Shown in pieces: positions 47,182 through 54,822 of a DNA stretch of 64,000 bases. This DNA is from Nostoc sp. CHAB 5834 (GTDB lineage: Bacteria > Cyanobacteriota > Cyanobacteriia > Cyanobacteriales > Nostocaceae). Within the stretch, counting starts at the first letter, position 1. Every line of letters begins with the position of its first letter. The position numbers were made by a program, and so were the translations under genes. A model generated the notes under the pieces. The model ran no database searches. It saw nothing but the letters and a program-made list of their open reading frames with translations, and had not been told where the DNA came from. The stretch is taken from NCBI GenBank assembly GCA_020829485.1, contig JAIVFU010000001.1, positions 1 through 64,000 on the forward strand, written 5' to 3'.

Positions 47182-47307
47182 TGTGTTAATGCCTTTGTAT
47201 TGATGAGTTAAATTAGGGGCGCACAAATATTTGCCCTAAAGGGTGTTGCATCTAAGAGGGAACCGCTATATTTTTCGGGCGTTGCTGAATCGAGGTATGA
47301 ATTTGGA

Positions 47308-47337
47308 TGTAGAGACGTAAAATTTTACGTCTCTACA
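47308..47337. repeat. 30-bp perfect palindrome
   Basis: TGTAGAGACGTAAAA followed directly by its reverse complement. A related arm (CGTCTCTACA) occurs near 9285-9306. Confidence 0.85.
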
Positions 47338-47620
47338 AGGATTTTCACCGGAATGCACAATCGTTTTCATACCGCAATCAGCAATGCCATTTTTCGTTTG
47401 TATGCAAGCAAATAACCTCTCTCCAAACCTCTCTCCTAAGAGGAGAGAGGCTTTGAATCTTGCTCCCCTTCCCTACAAGGGAAGGGGTTGGGGGTTAGGT
47501 CATTGGACTCAACCTAGAAGCGCTATATCTATCGGCTAACAGTCATTACATAGTTTGCCGACTAACCCATTGGGTAGCAGCACTCTATAGCGGTTCTTAA
47601 TTGATGCACTACACTTTTTT

Positions 47621-47686
47621 CTTGTGGGATGGGTATCTTACCCGTCCCTTGTATTTCCAGGCTGGAAAAGATGCCCACTATACAAG
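47621..47686. repeat. 66-bp MITE-like inverted repeat (CTTGTGGGATGGG)
   Basis: Terminal arms CTTGTGGGATGGG and (reverse) CTTGTATAGTGGGC. A diverged member of the 23313/28354 family. Confidence 0.7.
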
Positions 47687-47730
47687 ATTCATCCTTTTAT
47701 TCAGCAGCCCGGAAGTAATAGCGATGTTAT

Positions 47731-48945
47731 CTATGCAGTTACTGCAATATCTAGATGGGAAAGTTGGGGAATTTCTGCCACAAGCGCTTTACCGATTTCT
47801 AGAGAAGATGTGGCCGCAGGAGAAGGAGCATTGCAAACATGAATGGAGTTTTGACCGGAAACAATCAAAAAGTCGTCTACAAGCTTGCCATCGTTCATTA
47901 AGGCTTGAGCGCGAACTCCTGCATGGGTGGGAACTAAATCTTCTGCTTGAACTTCGGGAATTAGTTTTTGCAAGCTTCTGGTGAAGGCTGCTTTACTAAA
48001 GGAACGAATGATTTCTTGAATCCCTTCATCAGCGTGTTTGGCTGCCAACTTCCAGAAACCAGGATAGGTGATGACTTCAAGAAAATCCCGTAAGTCAAAG
48101 TCAGTTTTTTTGTAACCTTCGCGTTTGAGCGACAGCACCGCGTTTGGCCCTGCATGGACGCTACCATCAATCATCCGGGTAAAGTGAACACCCAAGAAGG
48201 GAAAATCTGGATTGGGAACTGGGTAAATTAAAGTTTTGACCAAATAGCGTTTTTCTGGGGTGAGTTCGTAATATTCTCCCCGGAATGGAACGATTTTTGC
48301 TTGGGGTTCAACTTTACCTAATTTGGCGGTGCGATCGCTATGCAATCCAGTACAATTAATTACAAAGCGGGTTTCAAAGTTACCCTTGTTTGTTTGGAGT
48401 ACCTGATTTTTACCACTTGGGGAGATTTTCAGAACTTTTGTATTCAGGTGTAAATCCCCCCCCTGCTGTTGAATTAACTGGGCGTATTTCCAACAAACTT
48501 GCTTGTAATTAACAATACCAGTTGAGAATACCCGAAGTCCACCTACGCATTTTACGTGAGGTTCAATTTCCCTGACTTCTTCCGGGCTAATTCTCTTAAC
48601 TTCTATGCCATTGTCTAAGCCACGTTTGTAGAGATTTTCTAAACGTGGTAGCTCTTGTTCTTCAGTTGCAACAATTACCTTACCGCAAACTTCATGTTCA
48701 ATTCCATGCTCTTGACAAAACTCTACCATTGAGCGAGAACCGTCACGACAAAATTTAGCTTTGAAACTTCCTGGTTTGTAGTAAATACCAGAATGAATTA
48801 CACCGCTATTATTGCCAGTTTGGTGAAATGCCCATTGACTCTCTTTTTCTAAGACTAAAATACGAGCATTGGGATAGCGTTTTCCTAAAGCCAGCGCTGT
48901 AGAGAGTCCAACTATTCCACCACCTATAATTGCAAAATCATACAT
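47731..48945 (-). CDS. lhgO: L-2-hydroxyglutarate oxidase-like FAD enzyme
   Basis: A 404-residue FAD-dependent oxidase of the DAO superfamily: GGGIVGLSTALALGKRYP at the N-terminus binds FAD, followed by NNSGVIHSGIYYKPGS and KAKFCRDGSRSM, typical of LhgO. The known reaction oxidises L-2-hydroxyglutarate to 2-oxoglutarate. Its place inside a polysaccharide run, between rfbF and the epimerase, suggests either recycling of a by-product or an unrecognised sugar-acid substrate. Confidence 0.87.
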   Translation of the reverse strand: MYDFAIIGGGIVGLSTALALGKRYPNARILVLEKESQWAFHQTGNNSGVIHSGIYYKPGSFKAKFCRDGSRSMVEFCQEHGIEHEVCGKVIVATEEQELPRLENLYKRGLDNGIEVKRISPEEVREIEPHVKCVGGLRVFSTGIVNYKQVCWKYAQLIQQQGGDLHLNTKVLKISPSGKNQVLQTNKGNFETRFVINCTGLHSDRTAKLGKVEPQAKIVPFRGEYYELTPEKRYLVKTLIYPVPNPDFPFLGVHFTRMIDGSVHAGPNAVLSLKREGYKKTDFDLRDFLEVITYPGFWKLAAKHADEGIQEIIRSFSKAAFTRSLQKLIPEVQAEDLVPTHAGVRAQALMNDGKLVDDFLIVSGQNSIHVCNAPSPAATSSLEIGKALVAEIPQLSHLDIAVTA

Positions 48946-48985
48946 TAGTATTATTGTACTTGAAATTACAGTAAATCTATAAAAT

Positions 48986-49020
48986 TGGGAGTGGGGAGTG
49001 GGGAGTGGGGAGTGGGGAGT
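48986..49020. repeat. GGGGAGT heptamer tandem repeat, 5 copies
   Basis: Four perfect copies plus one variant (TGGGAGT) in the spacer between rfbF and lhgO. Confidence 0.9.
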
Positions 49021-49037
49021 TAAAACTCATAACTCCT

Positions 49038-49065
49038 GTACAGACGCGATTAATCGCGTCTGTAC
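49038..49065. repeat. 28-bp perfect palindrome, possible rfbF terminator
   Basis: GTACAGACGCGATT followed by its reverse complement, 15 bases beyond the rfbF stop codon. It could act as a terminator or as a dispersed palindrome. Confidence 0.75.
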
Positions 49066-49079
49066 TCCTAACTCTTCTT

Positions 49080-49853
49080 TTACCAAACTTTCCAAGGGGC
49101 TTGAGTACTTGTCCATAGCCCTTCGAGGTAGTTTTTATCGCGTAAAGTATCCATAGGTTGCCAAAAACCATCATGTTTGAAAGCCGATAGTTGTTCCATA
49201 TCAGCTAGTTTTTCTAATGGCTCTTGCTCCCACACGGTAGAGTCATCAGCAATCAAATTGATTACTTCTGGTTCTAACACAAAATAACCGCCATTAATCC
49301 AAGCTCCATCACCTTCAGGTTTCTCCCGAAAGCTGGTGATTTTAGTTTGCTCATATCCTAAAGAAATAGCACCAAAACGTCCGGCTGGTTGAACGGCTGT
49401 GAGTGTTCCTAATGTCTTTTGTTCTTTATGAAATTTAACTAGCTCGGTGATATTAATATTACTTACACCATCACCATAAGTAAAGCAAAAAGTCTCATTA
49501 CCAAGATGTTCACTGATTCGCTTTAAGCGTCCGCCTGTCATCGTATTATCACCTGTATTTACTAAGGTGACACGCCACGGTTCAGCATAACCAGAATGCA
49601 CGTTCATCTGGTTAAATCGCATGTCAAAAGTAACATCTGACATGTGTAAGAAGTAGTTAGCAAAATATTCCTTAATTATGTAACCTTTGTAACCACAACA
49701 AATAATGAAGTCATTAATACCGTGAGCAGAGTAAGTTTTCATTATGTGCCAAAGAATTGGCTTACCACCAATCTCAACCATCGGCTTGGGTCTGATACTG
49801 GTTTCTTCACTGAGGCGTGTACCAAGCCCACCAGCCAAAATCACCGCTTTCAT
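49080..49853 (-). CDS. rfbF: glucose-1-phosphate cytidylyltransferase
   Basis: A 257-residue nucleotidyltransferase making CDP-glucose from CTP and glucose-1-phosphate. MKAVILAGGLGTRLSEETSI, RPKPMVEIGGKPILWHIMK, ICCGYKGYIIKEYF and SGYAEPWRVTLVNTGDNTMT are all characteristic. The ATG at 49853 aligns with the family start; 23 upstream codons are discarded. It is the first gene of the HEP run. CDP-glucose normally feeds a 4,6-dehydratase; the SDR at 46153 is the only local candidate. Confidence 0.95.
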   Translation of the reverse strand: MKAVILAGGLGTRLSEETSIRPKPMVEIGGKPILWHIMKTYSAHGINDFIICCGYKGYIIKEYFANYFLHMSDVTFDMRFNQMNVHSGYAEPWRVTLVNTGDNTMTGGRLKRISEHLGNETFCFTYGDGVSNINITELVKFHKEQKTLGTLTAVQPAGRFGAISLGYEQTKITSFREKPEGDGAWINGGYFVLEPEVINLIADDSTVWEQEPLEKLADMEQLSAFKHDGFWQPMDTLRDKNYLEGLWTSTQAPWKVW

Positions 49854-50336
49854 GCAATTACCTCGGAGATTTGTAGGGATATAATTATTTGACCGTACCA
49901 ATTTTAGATTGTAGATTTGCAATTTGGGATTAATGCTCGAATGTCACGAGCCTATGAGTAGATTTGCTCTGCCCATTTTCATAGCGGGGCATGTATCAAA
50001 AAACCCTTTTAATCAAAAATCCAAAATCTAAAATCCAAAATTGTTTGACTTTATCGACATGAAGAGGATGCACTTAGATAGAGAAAAATTGATTTCTTTT
50101 TTCTTTTTCTACGTCAATAATCTAACTGTTATTTTTGGTGAAATTATGAAGGAAATATAAATTAAAATCTTTTCTATATAAAAGCTCTATGAATATCTAT
50201 AAATAGGAAAATAAATTACTCTTTTAAATAAAAATGTTACCCAATAAATAACTAGGGTTAGCGTTAGCTAACCCTAGTTAGGCTTGATTTCTGAAATCCA
50301 AACCAATAATATACCAGTAAAAAAACTTACTTGTTT
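49854..50336. other. intergenic upstream of the HEP run
   Basis: 483 AT-rich bases upstream of rfbF. It should contain the promoter of the polysaccharide run. The palindrome at 50249-50280 lies near its far end. No NtcA-type GTA-N8-TAC site was found by eye. Confidence 0.5.
50249..50280 (-). terminator. palindrome downstream of the kinase-TPR gene
   Basis: A 14-bp stem TAACTAGGGTTAGC / GCTAACCCTAGTTA with a 4-base loop, 57 bases past the stop codon of the kinase gene. No strong U-tract; probable terminator or processed 3' stem. Confidence 0.6.
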
Positions 50337-52505
50337 TTAGTTAGTTTTTTCCACATTACTTGAAGTGTTGAATAAAGGGTCACATTTGTTTTCTACGACT
50401 ACACACATGTTACTGAGTGCTTGCTGATAATTATCCATATCATCTTGCTCAAGGAAGAATTTGGCAGATGCCTGTATATCCTCGACAGCTTTCGCCTGAT
50501 TTTTGTTAGATTCACTACCGCCATACTGTGCTAGTTCATAGCGAACCATACCTCGTTTGAGATACACTTTTGCTAGTTTGGGGCTGATAGCTAATGCTTG
50601 GTTAAAGTCAGCGATCGCTTGATGGTATTCTTGCTCATAATTGCTGCTATATTGAGCAATTTGATAATAGACTACACCGCGTTGAAAGTAAGCTTCTGCT
50701 TTGGATACATTAAGTTTTATGGCGTGAGTAAAATCGGAGATCGCTCTTTTGTAAGCTTGTTGAGATTCACCGCTATATTTAGCCATTTGGGTGCGGACAA
50801 TCCCCCGTCTGATATAAGCTTCAATTTCATTACTATCCAGACCAATGGCGCGATTATAGTCTGCGATCGCTAGGTTATACTCTAGATCGGGATCATTGCT
50901 ATATTCGGCGAGCATATAGCGGGCATTACCCCGATTCACAAGAGCTTTGGTTTGATTGGGATTGATTGTGAGAGCTTGGCTATAATCTCCAACTGCTCCT
51001 TCGTAGTCTTTCATGTTATAGCGAGCATTGCCACGATTTACAATCGCTCTGGCGTGTGTCGGTTCTTGTTCAATTGCTCCGGTAAAGCTGGCAATTGCTT
51101 TTTCATAATCTCGGTCTTTGTAAGCAGTATAACCCTGCTGATAGTAATCAGCGAAGCTAAGTTTGTTATTTATCTGGCGAGACTTTAGTGTTTGTTGAGT
51201 GTAAGCATTTTGGGTAACTAACGGCTGAGTAAATTTAATCATTACATCCGCATATCCCAATAAACCAACACCCAGCAAGCAACAAATAATTGGGTACAAC
51301 TTTGACTTTTTGGAAGGTTTATAATATCTACCGCTTGGGGTAACTACTGGCTGCCAATAATTAGCTGAGTGCGGTGACATGGTTCGCTGGGGAAAATGCG
51401 GTGTCTGGGTGTAGTGCTTTTTCCGTTTGATTCGCGGTTGAAGATGTTCTCTAGCTTCTATAGCCCGATGTGATGGGAAGGGGTCGCGTCCGCCTAATCG
51501 CACGGTACGTTCACACCAGGGACAGCTACGCATGTGGTTGTTGTAGCGATGCTGAGGATTTGTCGTGCAGGTAATCAAAGAATCTTCGGCTTCAGCAATA
51601 GCTGATAGCCAAGCCTGGGCACTAGGGCGTAGCAGTGGGTTGTTGTGACCGTCTTCAAAACAACGGACAAATAGTTCTTGTAAGCTGGGATGAAGAATTT
51701 CCCAAGCGGGTGCAATGGGTGTAGGCAGGTAGGGTACGTAGCGCTTTTGGCTATAAGTGAAATGACCCGATGCAATGCGGGCTTCGTAGGGCGGTGGCTC
51801 AATAGCGCCTTGAAAAATCCCCGAAAATGGGTGCGTGCCTTCCATTAAGAGTTGAAATACCAGCACCGCTAACCCAAATAAATCGTGAGAAATTTCGCGA
51901 TCGTGCTGGGCAAAAGTTTTATTCTGTAGTTCTGGTGGGGTAAACTCTGGTTTACCCACTGGGCAACGATAAACAACATTGCTGCTTGGGTCGAGTACTT
52001 GGAAGGAGTCTGTGTCTATCAAAGTCACCAGTGCTGTGTCACTGACGAGGATATTTGACTCGTTTACATCACCAATACAATATCCACTAGCGTGTAAAGC
52101 AGCAAAAGCTGCCGCCAAGTTACGAGCCGTGCGGAGCAGGTACTGATAGTTGAATAGGGGGCAGTGTTGGCGACGGGTTCTGGGGTTGTAAAAGTCGATG
52201 ATTGGACGCATCCCTTGAATGCGTGGCATCAAAAAGCCGAGGATGATATTTTTGCCATCTGCCGCTCGTAATAAATCCTCTGGCCAAGCGATAGAGATAT
52301 GCCCTAAACTCGCCGTAGGGTTTTCTGGCGGGTTGGCAAGCATCGCTTGGAGTTTATCAGCATGAGCAGTCGTTGGCTTGTGGTAAATCTTTGCCACCAA
52401 ATTGTTATCGGATGGCACTGCATAAACACAAGCTTCACCGCCACGTCCCAAACTGACATTGAGACTGAGGATTTCTTTTCTAGGGGAACAACGTAGTACC
52501 TGCAT
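50337..52505 (-). CDS. protein kinase-like / TPR membrane protein (TerY-phosphorylation triad)
   Basis: A 722-residue protein. The N-terminal kinase-like domain (about 10-300) has the glycine loop GRGGEACVYAV, VAKIYHK (Lys), catalytic loop GDVNESNILV and IDTDSF in place of DFG. A Cys-pair segment (CPWCERTVRLGG, near 328-339), one membrane segment (IICCLLGVGLLGYADVMIKF, near 400-420) and about six TPR motifs (about 455-690) follow. Homologues pair with PP2C and vWA proteins in the TerY-phosphorylation triad. The PP2C gene ends 57 bases upstream and the vWA gene overlaps the PP2C frame. The TPR face is probably extracytoplasmic or membrane-proximal. Confidence 0.85.
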   Translation of the reverse strand: MQVLRCSPRKEILSLNVSLGRGGEACVYAVPSDNNLVAKIYHKPTTAHADKLQAMLANPPENPTASLGHISIAWPEDLLRAADGKNIILGFLMPRIQGMRPIIDFYNPRTRRQHCPLFNYQYLLRTARNLAAAFAALHASGYCIGDVNESNILVSDTALVTLIDTDSFQVLDPSSNVVYRCPVGKPEFTPPELQNKTFAQHDREISHDLFGLAVLVFQLLMEGTHPFSGIFQGAIEPPPYEARIASGHFTYSQKRYVPYLPTPIAPAWEILHPSLQELFVRCFEDGHNNPLLRPSAQAWLSAIAEAEDSLITCTTNPQHRYNNHMRSCPWCERTVRLGGRDPFPSHRAIEAREHLQPRIKRKKHYTQTPHFPQRTMSPHSANYWQPVVTPSGRYYKPSKKSKLYPIICCLLGVGLLGYADVMIKFTQPLVTQNAYTQQTLKSRQINNKLSFADYYQQGYTAYKDRDYEKAIASFTGAIEQEPTHARAIVNRGNARYNMKDYEGAVGDYSQALTINPNQTKALVNRGNARYMLAEYSNDPDLEYNLAIADYNRAIGLDSNEIEAYIRRGIVRTQMAKYSGESQQAYKRAISDFTHAIKLNVSKAEAYFQRGVVYYQIAQYSSNYEQEYHQAIADFNQALAISPKLAKVYLKRGMVRYELAQYGGSESNKNQAKAVEDIQASAKFFLEQDDMDNYQQALSNMCVVVENKCDPLFNTSSNVEKTN

Positions 52506-52561
52506 AATGAAATTACCGCTAACGGAGTTATTGTAAGATGTGAAACCTGTAAATTTTTTGC

Positions 52562-53344
52562 TTATGAGTTGTTGAATGCAGCTATAATGAGTGTCAAATC
52601 ATCATCAGTGCGTTGCGTAATCCGTTCTGAGCGTAAAAACTTTACTAACTGCTCCTTCGCTTCTGTCTTATCCTCGGCATTAGCTACAAATTCAAACAGG
52701 GGAAAAAAGAAGGGTTTGTGAGGTTCGCCAACAACCATATTCAAAGCCAGCATTTGTAGTCCGTCGGTGATGATGCCAACATTTACTATGTCTGTGCGCC
52801 AGACTCTCATCTGCGCTGTATCTAAGGCAGTAGGAGAAGTTAAAAAAGTTGTTTCGTTAATGTATTCGCCGCTATCAGGTATAGTCAGTGCCAAGAGGTT
52901 GCCCATGCTATCTTTTGCCACTGCCAAACCATCACCTATTTGCATTACAGCCACAACTTCGGGTGTGGCAAGCATCACAATTAAGGTAGTGGCTAAATCT
53001 TGAGGCTGTTTGTCACAAGTCACTGCCTCATCATCCACAGCTTTTTTGGCGGCTAGTATGGCATCATTTAAGAGCGATCGCACATAAGCATCATCACTCA
53101 AACTTTTTCGGGTGAGTCCAATGGTTGAAATGTTTTCTATTGCTGTCTCCACAGCAATCATCGCTCCCACTTTCCCAAGTAATGCAGAACCCGCGCCATC
53201 TGCTGCGGCTGCCACTAAAACGTTATCTGATAATACCTGCCAGTGATGAGCATCCTGACATAATTGATTGTTTTTTAAGTGACTTGTACCACATACAGAC
53301 GCAGCCACAATCCGCCATTGAGCAATCTGTTTTGATATGTTCAT
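52562..53344 (-). CDS. PP2C-type protein phosphatase (triad partner)
   Basis: A 260-residue PPM-family phosphatase. Metal-binding motifs: AAADGAGSALLG, MQIGDGLAVA, ITDGLQML and RTDDDLTLI, in the expected order. The ATG at 53344 (MNISKQIAQW) has CTGGA upstream and leaves a short gap after the vWA stop; a longer frame to 53410 would overlap it. It should reverse the phosphorylation carried out by the adjoining kinase. Confidence 0.87.
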   Translation of the reverse strand: MNISKQIAQWRIVAASVCGTSHLKNNQLCQDAHHWQVLSDNVLVAAAADGAGSALLGKVGAMIAVETAIENISTIGLTRKSLSDDAYVRSLLNDAILAAKKAVDDEAVTCDKQPQDLATTLIVMLATPEVVAVMQIGDGLAVAKDSMGNLLALTIPDSGEYINETTFLTSPTALDTAQMRVWRTDIVNVGIITDGLQMLALNMVVGEPHKPFFFPLFEFVANAEDKTEAKEQLVKFLRSERITQRTDDDLTLIIAAFNNS

Positions 53345-53394
53345 AGATTTTTTTCCAGCAGCTAGCTGTGTAAACATCAAGCTGCAATTTTTTA

Positions 53395-54069
53395 TTAAAC
53401 AGTCCCCCAACCAATCGGCGGTAGTGCTACCTGTTCGTCCACCTGCGAATGGGAAACAGCTGACATACTAGTTGACAACCAGACAAACATCTCGATAAAA
53501 TTTAATCCTTTCAGCTTCAGGGGGGTACGCACAGCTATTTGATTTAAACGAGTCATATTCGCATTTTCTACACCTACTGTAAAAAATGCTACGCGCTTAT
53601 TAGCCTCGTCTCCCTGGAGGCGCTGGGATGCTTGCTCTACAACATTTTCTAACTCGCCTTGTGGTTCTCCATCGGTAATCATGAATACCCAAGGACGATA
53701 GTAAGCAATCCCATTGGCACGATACTGAGATTTCCGCTCTTGAATTATGTCTAAAGCTTTATGAATTCCTGCACCCATTGTAGTCAATCCCTGCGCTGTC
53801 AAAATCGGCGGATTGAATTGATCGGCAGTCACAAAGTCTTGTACTACATTGATATTACTATCAAATGTTACGATCGCCACTTCCACCCGTCTTGCGGCTA
53901 AGGAATTTTTGACTAATTCATCCTTTAAACTTAGTAAACCCTGATTTAAAGCCTCAATCGGATCTCCTTGCATCGAGCCAGATGTGTCTAGTAAGAGTAC
54001 ACAAGGACAACGTGGTTCAGGGTTCTCAGCAAATTCTACTACTTCATCAAGTCTTAATGTATCATCCAT
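53395..54069 (-). CDS. von Willebrand factor A domain protein (TerY-like)
   Basis: A 224-residue single-domain vWA protein. The metal-ion-dependent adhesion site is LLLDTSGSM, then VAIVTFDSN, and the third site MITDGEPQGE. It is the metal-binding member of the vWA-PP2C-kinase triad. A TTG nine codons upstream is possible, but the ATG at 54069 is preferred. First gene of the three-gene minus-strand operon. Confidence 0.88.
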   Translation of the reverse strand: MDDTLRLDEVVEFAENPEPRCPCVLLLDTSGSMQGDPIEALNQGLLSLKDELVKNSLAARRVEVAIVTFDSNINVVQDFVTADQFNPPILTAQGLTTMGAGIHKALDIIQERKSQYRANGIAYYRPWVFMITDGEPQGELENVVEQASQRLQGDEANKRVAFFTVGVENANMTRLNQIAVRTPLKLKGLNFIEMFVWLSTSMSAVSHSQVDEQVALPPIGWGTV

Positions 54070-54822
54070 AACTTTTCGTGTTATGTTAAAGTTCAAAGCT
54101 TTATTTCCCTTTTCTCAGAGTACATATACAGTCGCCGAAGCGACTTACAGAATATAGTATCTAGTGGTAGATGCTCTAATTTTTATTAAACAAATTTTTT
54201 TCATGAAGTTCTCTGCATATTTAAGAAGAACTTGAGAACAGCTTAGTTTAGCAAAAAAGAGTTTATCAAAACGCAGCATTCCCTGTTGTAATGTATCTAC
54301 CCAAAAATTATATCCATTAACCCTACAGTACAATAAATACGTAAACTTTCCTATATAACTTTTTAAAGATTTTATGTAGAAGAATCGTTCTTTTACATAA
54401 AAGTAATTAACCATAATTAAGCTCATTAGCTCTAAAAGTATAGCAGTGTAGCTGCGGAAACATGGAATCAAATTTACCTCTTTCAGTAAGTGGGCATAAA
54501 TAAACATCATTATTAAGGTCTTCAGTCAAGAGTTGTTGGTAGTAAGTAAAATCCAGAAGTAACTAACATCTCCTAATAGTCTAGCTAGGATAGGTATTTA
54601 CGTTTATTCATACCCACTTACTTTTTTTGAGATAGATATAATAAGTAAAATGTGCTGAATATAACATAAAATATCTAAAATTTACTAGTTTTAACATATA
54701 TACATATTTTAAAATTAATATTTTGTACGGAGAGAAATATTACAAAGAAGAAAATATTTCATAGCTGATATTTTCAATTTACAAATGTTCGGTTGTTGAT
54801 TCCGCAAAAAAACTTGAGAAAT
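54070..54822. other. AT-rich intergenic region
   Basis: 753 bases between the divergently transcribed vWA and PatA-like genes. A 121-codon minus-strand frame at 54145-54510 has no family resemblance, an irregular composition and no ribosome binding site, so it is not called. The sequence must contain both promoters. Confidence 0.5.

Larger units (their letters stand above)
47182..47730. other. repeat-rich spacer between HEP genes
   Basis: 549 bases with a 30-bp palindrome (47308-47337), a CTCTCTCC/GGAGAGAGG inverted repeat (about 47413-47500) and the MITE-like element at 47621-47686. No gene is supported. Confidence 0.6.

Noticed and set aside
54145..54510. 121-codon minus-strand open frame
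   Set aside because: AT-rich, irregular composition, no family resemblance and no ribosome binding site, in a region that should hold divergent promoters.
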